Source of the DNA: Vibrio plantisponsor
Lineage (GTDB): Bacteria; Pseudomonadota; Gammaproteobacteria; Enterobacterales; Vibrionaceae
Length of the DNA stretch: 64,000 nt
Assembly: GCF_013041605.1 (NCBI RefSeq)
Contig: NZ_JABEQC010000016.1
Coordinates: forward strand, 1 to 64,000
Reading direction: 5' to 3'
In this document: positions 17,191 through 24,311 of the stretch, in pieces
How positions within the stretch are numbered: position 1 is the stretch's first letter
Layout of the letters: each line of letters opens with the position of its first letter
Made by a program: the position numbers and the translations under genes
The notes under the pieces: generated by a model
Database searches by the model: none
The model's input: only the letters and a program-made list of their open reading frames with translations
What the model was told of the DNA's origin: nothing

Positions 17191-17335
17191 GTGGATTGGC
17201 GATTGCCAGAAGGAGCCATCCTTCAAACACCTCGGTGCCAGAAGAGCAGCTCATAGTTGCCTAGGTCCATTACATCGGCAATGGATATGCCTGACTGTTA
17301 GGTAAATGAATGCGCCCAACAACTGTCAGGTTTTC
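17191..17335 (+). ncRNA. structured leader RNA upstream of a 55-codon gene, family not recognised
   Basis: The segment folds into consecutive short helices: TGGC-GATT-GCCA (17197-17208), GAAGGA-GCCA-TCCTTC (17209-17224), TCCATT-8 nt-AATGGA (17266-17285), and a longer stem 17290-17299 / 17318-17330 whose loop holds both the AGGT ribosome-binding site and the ATG of the following gene. A direct repeat TGCCAGAAG (17204 and 17236) marks a possible duplicated element. It does not match the yybP-ykoY, GEMM, TPP, lysine, glycine, SAM or cobalamin patterns I know. It could be a cis-regulatory RNA or the 5' part of an sRNA; this is inference from folding by eye. Confidence 0.5.
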
Positions 17336-17477
17336 GCACACAAACCGTAGTGCAATGCGTCGTCGTAGTGGCTTCGTTGCTGCTCCGGTTGCGAAAAAGC
17401 TCGCACCTGCAAAAACTCTTGTTGAGACCAATGCACTGACTGCATCGCCAGAGACAAAAGTCGAACAGGCTGCTTAA
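17310..17477 (+). CDS. 55-residue basic small protein, unrecognised
   Basis: A short frame beginning MRPTTVRFSHTNRSAMRRRS, ending in a Lys/Ala/Thr-rich tail with QAA at the C-terminus. The AGGT at 17300-17303 lies six bases before the ATG, and a strong Rho-independent terminator follows eight bases after the stop, so the unit looks like a complete small gene. The N-terminal third is very basic (Arg cluster at 17-19) and the C-terminal part slightly acidic; no membrane segment or signal peptide is seen. A second in-frame ATG at 17355 would give 40 residues. I do not recognise the family. It could bind RNA or ribosomes, but that is only a guess from charge. Confidence 0.6.
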   Translation: MRPTTVRFSHTNRSAMRRRSGFVAAPVAKKLAPAKTLVETNALTASPETKVEQAA

Positions 17478-17482
17478 TATAG

Positions 17483-17530
17483 AAAAGCGCAGAGCTATTT
17501 GCTTATAAATAGTAATCTGCGCTTTTTTCT
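17483..17530 (+). terminator. terminator of the 55-codon gene
   Basis: Outer stem AAAAGCGCAGA / TCTGCGCTTTT with an inner stem CTATTT / AAATAG (17495-17500, 17507-17512), followed by a T-run. It ends the leader-plus-small-gene transcript before yihD. Confidence 0.92.
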
Positions 17531-17593
17531 TTTCTACTTTTTCCTACATTTGATACCTTTAGCTTAAACCATTAAAAGAGTGTGGAGAAAGCT

Positions 17594-17863
17594 ATGAAGT
17601 GTCACCGTATTGAAGAGTTGCTAGAGTTACTTGAGCCTGAATGGCAAAAAGATTCTGAATGTAACTTGCTCCAGTTCATCGTGAAATTAGCAGGCGAAGC
17701 GGGTTACAAAGGTCCGTTGGAAGAACTCACTGACGATGTTCTCATCTATCACCTTAAAATGCGTAACAGCGCAAAAGACGAAGTCATTCCCGGGCTGAAG
17801 AAAGACTACGAAGATGATTTTAAAACCGCACTGCTTCGTGCTCGTGGTGTCATCAAAGATTAA
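17594..17863 (+). CDS. yihD: YihD family protein (DUF1040)
   Basis: An 89-residue protein with the same length as E. coli YihD and near-identical C-terminus (LTDDVLIYHLKMRNSAKDE, DFKTALLRARGVIK). It is cytoplasmic and its function is unknown. In E. coli yihD is directly beside srkA and dsbA; here ccoG is inserted between. The ATG follows TGTGGAGAAAGCT; a GTG four codons earlier is possible but would place the Shine-Dalgarno inside the gene. It is flanked by terminators on both sides, so it is a monocistronic unit. Confidence 0.95.
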   Translation: MKCHRIEELLELLEPEWQKDSECNLLQFIVKLAGEAGYKGPLEELTDDVLIYHLKMRNSAKDEVIPGLKKDYEDDFKTALLRARGVIKD

Positions 17864-17878
17864 GAAACTCATCGAACG

Positions 17879-17905
17879 GAGCGACTTTTATGTCGCTCTT
17901 TTTTG
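17879..17905 (+). terminator. yihD terminator
   Basis: Stem GAGCGAC / GTCGCTC with a six-base TTTTAT loop and a T6 run, 16 bases after the yihD stop. Confidence 0.92.
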
Positions 17906-18072
17906 TAATCACCGCTTCTTAACAACCAGTTTGTGTTGATAACAGAGCAGAAATACACATTTTGTTGTTAAAGATTGATTGCCTTAAAGAAATAAAAATG
18001 TTGATGGCGTTATAATCGCCCACTTATTAAAACAATACTCATCCTTCTCACTGAGTGCGGAAGGGGAAAGCA

Positions 18073-18132
18073 ATGTCAGAGAGTGCCGTCATTTTGAAAC
18101 GGCGCCAAAAAGCCCAAAGGAATATTCCATGA
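18073..18132 (+). CDS. 19-residue leader peptide overlapping the ccoG start
   Basis: A tiny frame MSESAVILKRRQKAQRNIP with an AAGGGGAAAGCA site directly upstream, stronger than the ccoG site (AAAGGAA). Its TGA stop overlaps the ccoG ATG as ATGA, the classic translational-coupling junction. It may be a leader that sets ccoG translation. Chance occurrence is possible for so short a frame, but the combination of strong site, exact coupling and absence of another use for this 60-base stretch supports it. Six of 19 residues are Lys or Arg. Confidence 0.5.
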   Translation: MSESAVILKRRQKAQRNIP

Positions 18133-19553
18133 GTCAGGACAAAATAGACATTAAAGATGTGACTCCCAAAGTCTTTAATCCCAAAACCCACAAAGGTCAG
18201 GGAGGAGACAGATTCAACCCGAGCAAAGGGATATACGTTCGAGAGAGTAAAGGCACTTACCAGAAACTGCGTCGCTATGGTGGCTGGTTCTTATTATTAC
18301 TTTTTGGATTGGTTCCTTGGATCTCTTACGGCGATCGCCAAGCTATCCTGTTGGACATGGGTAACCAACAGTTCAACTTTTTCGGCACCACACTTTATCC
18401 GCAAGATTTAACCTTACTTGCACTCCTGTTTATGATTGCCGCATTTGGACTGTTCTTCCTCACCACATTCTTGGGGCGTGTATGGTGTGGTTATCTCTGT
18501 CCACAAACTGTATGGACCTTTATGTACATATGGTTTGAAGAAAAGCTTGAGGGCAGCGCCAACAAACGTCGTAAGCAAGATGAAGGCAAAATGACGGCTA
18601 AACTGGCGATGCGTAAAACCCTCAAGCATGTTGCTTGGTTTGCGATTGCGTTAGTCACGGGTTTCACTTTTGTCGGCTATTTCGTGCCTATTCGCGACCT
18701 GGTTATCGACTTTTTCACCCTGAACGCGACGTTCTGGCCGGTGTTCTGGGTATTGTTCTTTGCCATCTGTACTTATGGCAATGCGGGTTGGATGCGTTCA
18801 ATCATGTGTATTCACATGTGTCCTTACGCTCGTTTCCAATCAGCCATGTTTGATAAAGATACCTTTATTGTTGGCTACAACACCTCTCGCGGAGAACAGC
18901 GTGGTCCCCGTTCCCGCAAAGCAGATCCTAAAGCACTAGGTTTGGGTGACTGTATTGACTGTGATTTGTGTGTTCAGGTGTGCCCTACTGGTATCGATAT
19001 TCGAGACGGCTTGCAGTATGAGTGTATCAACTGTGGTGCCTGTATCGACGCTTGTGATACTACGATGGAACGTATGGGCTATGAGAAAGGTTTGATTAGC
19101 TACACCACTGAGCATCGTTTATCCGGTAAACACACCAAAGTCATGCGTCCAAAACTGATTGGCTATGGCGCGGTACTGCTGATTATGTGCGGTTTGTTTG
19201 TTGCTCAAATCGCCGCGGTCGACCCTGCTGGACTAAGCGTGATTCGCGATCGTAACCAGTTATTTAGAACCAACAGCTCAGGTGAAGTAGAAAACACCTA
19301 CACGCTGAAAGTCATCAACAAGACTCAGCAAACTCAAGACTATAAACTTGATGTCTCTGGCCTTTCGGATGTGACTTGGTATGGTAAACAAACGGTACAG
19401 GTGAAACCGGGCGAAGTAGTCAACCTACCAATGAGTTTAGGTGTCAAACCGGATAGCTTAAGTTCTCCTGTTGCGACAATTCAGTTTATACTCAGCGACG
19501 ATACCAACCAATTCACGATAGAAGTTGAAAGCCGCTTTATTAAGAAGCTATAG
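18129..19553 (+). CDS. ccoG: cytochrome c oxidase accessory protein CcoG (RdxA/FixG family)
   Basis: Membrane-anchored iron-sulfur protein needed for copper handling in cbb3-type oxidase assembly. The 474-residue protein has an N-terminal cytoplasmic stretch, membrane segments around GGWFLLLLFGLVPW and LFMIAAFGLFFLTTF, the Cys pair in VWCGYLCPQTVW, further Cys in MCIHMCPYARF, and two 4Fe-4S clusters (CIDCDLCVQVCP and CINCGACIDACD). The C-terminal region is a periplasmic Ig-like domain (FixG_C). The cbb3 structural genes are not in the window. It may be translationally coupled to the short leader frame upstream. A TATAAT at 18011-18016 is a plausible -10, with no convincing -35. Confidence 0.95.
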   Translation: MSQDKIDIKDVTPKVFNPKTHKGQGGDRFNPSKGIYVRESKGTYQKLRRYGGWFLLLLFGLVPWISYGDRQAILLDMGNQQFNFFGTTLYPQDLTLLALLFMIAAFGLFFLTTFLGRVWCGYLCPQTVWTFMYIWFEEKLEGSANKRRKQDEGKMTAKLAMRKTLKHVAWFAIALVTGFTFVGYFVPIRDLVIDFFTLNATFWPVFWVLFFAICTYGNAGWMRSIMCIHMCPYARFQSAMFDKDTFIVGYNTSRGEQRGPRSRKADPKALGLGDCIDCDLCVQVCPTGIDIRDGLQYECINCGACIDACDTTMERMGYEKGLISYTTEHRLSGKHTKVMRPKLIGYGAVLLIMCGLFVAQIAAVDPAGLSVIRDRNQLFRTNSSGEVENTYTLKVINKTQQTQDYKLDVSGLSDVTWYGKQTVQVKPGEVVNLPMSLGVKPDSLSSPVATIQFILSDDTNQFTIEVESRFIKKL

Positions 19554-19572
19554 ACTTCTTCATTATCAAAGG

Positions 19573-19599
19573 AAAAGGGCTCAGTAATGAGCCCTTTTT
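19573..19599 (+). terminator. ccoG terminator, immediately before srkA
   Basis: Stem AAAAGGGCTCA / TGAGCCCTTTTT with a GTAA loop (GGGCTCA 19577-19583, TGAGCCC 19588-19594) and a T5 run. It ends only five bases before the srkA ATG, so it also occupies the place where the srkA ribosome-binding site would be. Confidence 0.9.
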
Positions 19600-19604
19600 A
19601 ATCA

Positions 19605-20591
19605 ATGACTCAAGCAACGTTTCACTTTGACGCATTAACTCCCGATCTCATGTGGTACGCACTAGAGAGCATCGGTATTCGTGCAGAATCCGGCTTTCTT
19701 GCTCTTAACAGCTATGAAAACCGTGTGTATCAGTTTGTGGATGAAGACAAACGACGCTTCGTCGTAAAGTTCTATCGTCCACAACGCTGGACTGCCGACC
19801 AAATTCGCGAAGAACATGAATTTGCACTCGAATTGGCAGAAGCGGAGATCCCGCTAGTCCCGCCACTGGTGATCAACGGCGCTAGCCTTCATCATTATCA
19901 AGGTTATGACTTTGCACTGTTCAACAGTGTCGGTGGTCGTCAATTTGAAGTCGATAACGAAGAGCAACTGGAATGGGTGGGGCGATTTCTAGGCCGAATT
20001 CATAAAATCGGCGCTGAAAAAACGTTCCAACATCGACCAACTGTGAGCTTGGAAGAATACCTATATCAGCCTCGGGAACTGCTACAAAACTCTCAGTGCA
20101 TTCCGATGCATTTGGAGAATGTGTTCTTTAATGACTTAGACTTTCTGATCAAAAAAATTGAGCAGCAATGGTCAAGCAAACATGCCAACATTCGTCTCCA
20201 TGGCGACTGTCATCCCGGCAATATTTTGTGGCGTGATGGCCCGATGTTTGTCGATCTCGATGACTCTCGTAATGGCCCTGCCGTGCAAGATCTGTGGATG
20301 CTACTCAACGGTGAAAGACAAGATAAGATCGTTCAACTGGATATTTTGCTTGAAGGCTACCAAGAGTTTTGCGATTTTAATGTCTCGGAATTGAAACTAA
20401 TTGAGCCACTTCGTGGTCTACGAATGGTGCACTACATGGCTTGGTTGGCAAAACGTTGGGATGACCCAGCATTCCCAATCGCCTTTCCTTGGTTCAACGA
20501 TCCTAAATATTGGGAAAGCCAGGTGCTGTCATTCAAAGAACAAATCTCAGCATTAGACGAGCCTGCGCTCTCACTGATGCCACAATGGTAA
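19605..20591 (+). CDS. srkA: stress response kinase SrkA (YihE protein kinase)
   Basis: Ser/Thr kinase of the APH/choline-kinase fold that counteracts stress-induced death in E. coli. The 328-residue protein equals E. coli SrkA and aligns throughout: LNSYENRVYQFVDED, VVKFYRPQRWTADQI with the ATP-binding Lys, the catalytic loop LHGDCHPGNILW (about 200-211) and metal-binding FVDLDDSRNGP. The first ATG follows a terminator hairpin with no Shine-Dalgarno; the next Met (16 codons on) is no better placed. dsbA follows 34 bases after the stop, as in E. coli, where srkA and dsbA are co-transcribed. Confidence 0.96.
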   Translation: MTQATFHFDALTPDLMWYALESIGIRAESGFLALNSYENRVYQFVDEDKRRFVVKFYRPQRWTADQIREEHEFALELAEAEIPLVPPLVINGASLHHYQGYDFALFNSVGGRQFEVDNEEQLEWVGRFLGRIHKIGAEKTFQHRPTVSLEEYLYQPRELLQNSQCIPMHLENVFFNDLDFLIKKIEQQWSSKHANIRLHGDCHPGNILWRDGPMFVDLDDSRNGPAVQDLWMLLNGERQDKIVQLDILLEGYQEFCDFNVSELKLIEPLRGLRMVHYMAWLAKRWDDPAFPIAFPWFNDPKYWESQVLSFKEQISALDEPALSLMPQW

Positions 20592-20625
20592 TTTATTGCC
20601 TTTAAAAGGAAAAATGGAGTCCGTA

Positions 20626-21228
20626 ATGAAAAAATTGTTTGCACTGGTTGCAACCCTGATGTTCAGCCTTTCGGCTTACGCAACAGACTTTCAGGAAGGA
20701 GTGCACTACAAAGAGCTCGACCTAACACCTTCTTCAAAACCTAGCGTAGTTGAGTATTTCTCTTTCTATTGCCCACACTGTAACCAGTTTGAGCCAATCA
20801 TTGCTCAGCTTAAAGACAAACTTCCAGAAGGCGTGAAACTGCAAAAGAATCACGTGTCTTTCATGGGCGGTAATATGGGTAAGTCAATGAGCAAAGCTTA
20901 CGCAACTATGATTGCACTAGGCGTTGAAGATAAAATGATTCCAGTCATGTTCAACCGTATTCACAACTTACGTAAGCCACCAAAAGACGATCAAGAGCTT
21001 CGTCAGATCTTTACTGATGAAGGCATTGATGGCAGCAAGTTCGATGCAGCATTTAACGGCTTTGCGGTAGATTCTATGGTTCGTCGTTTTGACAAGCAGT
21101 TCCAAGAAGCTGGCCTAAGTGGTGTTCCTGCGGTTGTGGTCAACAACCACTACTTGGTTCAGGCTCAAGGTATCAAAACATTGGATGAATACTTCGAGTT
21201 GGTGAACTTCTTGGTCAACAAGAAATAA
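20626..21228 (+). CDS. dsbA: thiol:disulfide interchange protein DsbA
   Basis: Periplasmic oxidase that introduces disulfides into exported proteins and is re-oxidised by DsbB. The 200-residue precursor has a signal peptide (MKKLFALVATLMFSLSAYA), the active site CPHC at residues 49-52, and the cis-Pro loop GVPAVVVN near residue 165. The thioredoxin fold with helical insert fits the length (E. coli 208). The ATG after ATGGAGTCCGTA is preferred over an upstream frame of ten codons that would spoil the signal peptide. It lies downstream of srkA, and a GNRA-looped terminator follows. Confidence 0.98.
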   Translation: MKKLFALVATLMFSLSAYATDFQEGVHYKELDLTPSSKPSVVEYFSFYCPHCNQFEPIIAQLKDKLPEGVKLQKNHVSFMGGNMGKSMSKAYATMIALGVEDKMIPVMFNRIHNLRKPPKDDQELRQIFTDEGIDGSKFDAAFNGFAVDSMVRRFDKQFQEAGLSGVPAVVVNNHYLVQAQGIKTLDEYFELVNFLVNKK

Positions 21229-21230
21229 GC

Positions 21231-21265
21231 AAAACAAAGGGAGCGAAAGCTCCCTTTGTTTTTGA
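21231..21265. terminator. bidirectional terminator between dsbA and the acyltransferase gene
   Basis: Long stem AAAACAAAGGGAGC / GCTCCCTTTGTTTTT closed by a GAAA tetraloop, between convergent genes, with T-runs usable on both strands. Confidence 0.94.
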
Positions 21266-22144
21266 TTAAGATTTATAAATCTCTTTCAACATTTCATCTT
21301 TGTCTTGCCACACATCCCCCAGCCACTGCTGAAACTGACGTTTGTACGGTTTGTCATTGAAATAATCGCCAGAGACATTCTCATCAACTGGCAATACTCG
21401 AACACGCACGACAACTCTTTTCATGCGCCCCATCAACATATCTCGGAATGGTTTTTCTAGATTGTCTGGATACGCCAAAGTGACATCTATGATGTTTTCA
21501 AACTGCTCACCCATCGCCGCTAAGGTATAAGCCATACCACCGGATTTTGGCGGTAGAAGGTGCTGATAGGAAGAACGTACCGCTTGCTGCTTGCGAACAT
21601 CAAAACGAGTACCTTCAACATAGTTAACCACTGTGGTCGGATGGAACTTAAACTTCTCACATGAGCGGCGAGTGGTTTGTAAATCCTGACCACGTTTTTC
21701 CGGATGACGAAGCAAATATTCACGGGAATAACGACGCATAAAAGGCATATCAAGCGCCCAACAACCCATACCAACAAAAGGCACGTACAGGAGTTGATGC
21801 TTTAAGAAAAACTTCGGCATAGGTATGCGATCCTTAAATACCGAGCACAGCACCACAATATCCGTCCAGCTCAAATGATTGCTGATCAGCAAGTACCAGC
21901 CATCTTTCTTTAGGTCTTCTCCCCCTTCAATATCCCACTGCACAGGATTTGAAACAGCAAGTAATCCCGCATTCACCGTCGCCCACATCCACATCGCTTT
22001 ATCTGCCATCTGAGTGGCTCGCGCTTTCAGTTTCGGGGTTGGCAACAGAACTTTAATGACAGCAATTGCACAGATGATCAGAGAGCTTATCGCCGTATTA
22101 ACGATAACCAATAATGCATTGATAATGAGCAAAAAATAAGACAA
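21266..22144 (-). CDS. membrane-bound lysophospholipid acyltransferase (YihG family)
   Basis: A 292-residue member of the PlsC-like acyltransferases, close to E. coli YihG, which acylates lysophospholipids at the inner membrane. An N-terminal membrane segment (FLLIINALLVIVNTAISSLI) precedes the catalytic HX4D motif NHLSWTDIVVL (about residue 83), the VPFVGMGCWALDMPFMRR segment and the VEGTRFD substrate-binding block. In E. coli yihG also lies next to dsbA. No second gene is co-transcribed; a terminator shared with dsbA lies at the 3' end. Substrate preference cannot be read from sequence. Confidence 0.9.
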   Translation of the reverse strand: MSYFLLIINALLVIVNTAISSLIICAIAVIKVLLPTPKLKARATQMADKAMWMWATVNAGLLAVSNPVQWDIEGGEDLKKDGWYLLISNHLSWTDIVVLCSVFKDRIPMPKFFLKHQLLYVPFVGMGCWALDMPFMRRYSREYLLRHPEKRGQDLQTTRRSCEKFKFHPTTVVNYVEGTRFDVRKQQAVRSSYQHLLPPKSGGMAYTLAAMGEQFENIIDVTLAYPDNLEKPFRDMLMGRMKRVVVRVRVLPVDENVSGDYFNDKPYKRQFQQWLGDVWQDKDEMLKEIYKS

Positions 22145-22284
22145 CGCAGAGCCTTCAATTCAATGAACAAAAAATAAGCGCCCAATTATACAAGTTTGTT
22201 CGTTTTTTAAAATATCGTTCAGCAATGGTCAGAGTACTCATAGCCAGAACTTATTAATAAGCATCGACCAATCACCCGTTTCTG

Positions 22285-23811
22285 TTAGCTAATCGACTGA
22301 GAAGTAAGTTGTTTGAGCAACCTGTCCATCGCACGGTAACCCAATGCTTCCGCAAGATGAGCACGATTTATCTCCATCTCGCCCTGTAGATCAGCAATCG
22401 TACGCGCGACTTTGATGATGCGATGATACGCCCGAACGGATAACCCCAAACGGTGCAGTGCATTTTCTAGAAACTCAGCGTCCAGCTTAGTTAAAGGGCA
22501 AACTTGCTCTATCTCTCGGCTTTGCAGTAAGGCATTCACTTTTCCGCTTCGCTCTAACATTATTTCACGAGCTTGCAGCACTCGCTCTTTGACAATCGCC
22601 GTTAGCTCTCCCCTGTCTCCACCATTAGACAGCGTGCCTTTCGGTAATGCGGGGATCTCTATCGACATATCAAACCTGTCGAGTAATGGGCCAGACAGGC
22701 GACTCAAATAACGCAAAATCACCTGTGGATTAACTCTCGCCTGCTCTCCTTCGTGATACCCCGTAGGGCTTGGGTTCAATGCTCCCACCAACTGAAAACG
22801 AGCCGGAAAGCGAGTTTTGCCTTGCGCTCGGGAAATAATGATTTCGCCAGACTCTAGAGGTTCACGAAGTGAGTCTAAGACTTTTCGTTCAAACTCCGGC
22901 ATCTCATCCAAAAATAACAACCCATTATGGGCAAGAGAAATTTCTCCCGGGCGAGGAATAGAACCTCCGCCCACTAACGCCGCCATCGAGCTCGAATGAT
23001 GAGGCGAACGAAACGGTCTTTGTTTCCAGTTGTGAATATTGATCTCTTGCTGAGTAAGAGAAGCGACAGAGGCGGTTTCCATCGCCTCAACGTCAGTCAT
23101 TGGCGGCAGTAGGTCACACAAGCGCGAAGCCAGCATAGTTTTACCTGTTCCGGGTGGCCCCAAAAACAGCAGATTATGGTTACCCGCCGCTGCAATCTCT
23201 AAAGCTCGTTTGCCCTGTTGCTGTCCGATGATATCTTGTAGATCCCGTGAGTGACCAAAGCTTTTGACGATGTTAGGACTTTCAAACAGGCTCAATGTTT
23301 TCTGTCCACACAAATCGGCACACACTTCCAGTAGAGTTTGAGCCGATTTATGCTGCTGACTATCGACTAAAGCTGCTTGGTCGCCGTTCCAGTGAGGAAC
23401 CACCAAACAACGTTTGCTTTTGGATGCAGCCAATGCAGCCGGAAGTACGCCTTTCACACTTCGAAGCTCGCCAGATAGCGCCAGTTCTCCGATGAATTCA
23501 TGCTTATCTAAGCATGTTTGTGCTATTTGGTTCGAAGCCGCCAAAATGCCCAACGCAATAGGTAAATCAAAACGTCCACCTTCTTTGGGAAGATCTGCGG
23601 GCGCCAAATTGACGGTAATTTTCTTAGCCGGAAAAACAAATTGAGAATTGATAATGGAACTGCGAACCCGATCTCTTGATTCCTTAACCGTGGTTTCAGG
23701 CAAACCAACCAAGGTGAATCCCGGCATACCGTTGCTGATATGAACTTCCACTGTAACTGAAGGTGCTTCCACACCCACACTGGCTCGACTATGGATAATC
23801 GCAAGTCCCAT
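22285..23811 (-). CDS. comM: ComM-type AAA+ helicase (YifB, Mg-chelatase-like)
   Basis: Hexameric AAA+ branch-migration helicase that promotes strand integration during natural transformation. The 508-residue protein (E. coli YifB 506) has an N-terminal Lon-like fold (about 1-170), the Walker A GPPGTGKTML (about 217-226), Walker B LLFLDEMPEF, and a C-terminal Mg-chelatase domain containing GLSVRAYHRIIKVARTIADL. The ATG that begins GLAIIHSRA follows AAGGGA and matches family starts; ten upstream codons are unconserved. It diverges from the ilv operon and shares its 200-base promoter region. Confidence 0.96.
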   Translation of the reverse strand: MGLAIIHSRASVGVEAPSVTVEVHISNGMPGFTLVGLPETTVKESRDRVRSSIINSQFVFPAKKITVNLAPADLPKEGGRFDLPIALGILAASNQIAQTCLDKHEFIGELALSGELRSVKGVLPAALAASKSKRCLVVPHWNGDQAALVDSQQHKSAQTLLEVCADLCGQKTLSLFESPNIVKSFGHSRDLQDIIGQQQGKRALEIAAAGNHNLLFLGPPGTGKTMLASRLCDLLPPMTDVEAMETASVASLTQQEINIHNWKQRPFRSPHHSSSMAALVGGGSIPRPGEISLAHNGLLFLDEMPEFERKVLDSLREPLESGEIIISRAQGKTRFPARFQLVGALNPSPTGYHEGEQARVNPQVILRYLSRLSGPLLDRFDMSIEIPALPKGTLSNGGDRGELTAIVKERVLQAREIMLERSGKVNALLQSREIEQVCPLTKLDAEFLENALHRLGLSVRAYHRIIKVARTIADLQGEMEINRAHLAEALGYRAMDRLLKQLTSQSIS

Positions 23812-23929
23812 TTTGTCCCTTATTCTTTGATTAACAATCACTCAGCAGTGAATCCTCTGTCTGCTGGCCAATGGCATTTGTTATATATCGCGGGAGTTCA
23901 AAACGAGAATGTGAAAAAAGAATGAGTTT

Positions 23930-23958
23930 TTGCTTGTCATGTAACGGAGATGTATGTT
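23930..23958 (+). promoter_or_regulatory. candidate ilv operon promoter
   Basis: TTGCTT, 17-base spacer, TATGTT, about 60 bases before the leader peptide. Both boxes are moderate matches to consensus, and the position between comM and the leader peptide is right for the ilv transcript. Confidence 0.55.
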
Positions 23959-24016
23959 ACCACTAGAGACGCAAACAATTGCGCATACTATTAAAACGAT
24001 TTTTTAGAGCATATTG

Positions 24017-24106
24017 ATGAATTTGAACGCCCGCATTAACTCACTGATTACCCTGATTATCGTGGTCATTATTAAGACCGCGCGGGGACTTGCAGGCGTA
24101 AAATAA
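24017..24106 (+). CDS. ilvL: ilv operon leader peptide
   Basis: A 29-codon frame whose middle is an almost unbroken run of branched-chain residues, SLITLIIVVIIKTARG: six Ile, two Leu and two Val within residues 9-19. This is the sensor of classical attenuation, where ribosome stalling for lack of charged Leu, Ile or Val tRNA prevents terminator formation. AGAG at 24006 is a weak ribosome site. The stop codon lies 12 bases before the attenuator stem. It compares with the 32-residue E. coli IlvL. Too short for standard gene callers. Confidence 0.92.
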   Translation: MNLNARINSLITLIIVVIIKTARGLAGVK

Positions 24107-24118
24107 TTGCCAAGATTC

Positions 24119-24156
24119 AAAAAGCCCCCGCACTGAAAAGTCCGGGGGCTTTTTTA
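24119..24156 (+). terminator. ilv attenuator
   Basis: Stem AAAAAGCCCCCG / CGGGGGCTTTTT, extended inside by ACT-GAAA-AGT, followed by a T-run, 12 bases after the leader peptide stop and 155 bases before ilvG. It is a Rho-independent terminator in leader position, which with the branched-chain-rich peptide defines attenuation control of ilvGMDA. Confidence 0.92.
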
Positions 24157-24311
24157 CAGCCTTTATGCTGAAACAAAACAATAAGACTAAATAAAAAGCA
24201 CATACTGATTAATACCTAGTCGGATATGTCAGGAAGAATGGGAGCGCACATGACGTGCAAACACAACACAACTAACCAACGCGATTCAAATCGCACTATC
24301 GGAGGCATACG

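Noticed and set aside
17191..17335. Assignment of this leader to a known riboswitch class
   Set aside because: None of the invariant motifs of GEMM, glycine, lysine, TPP, SAM, cobalamin, fluoride, guanidine or yybP-ykoY classes is present.
18001..18016. FNR-like site TTGATGGCGTTATA before ccoG
   Set aside because: Only the left half matches TTGAT-N4-ATCAA; the right half fails, so oxygen control by FNR cannot be claimed.
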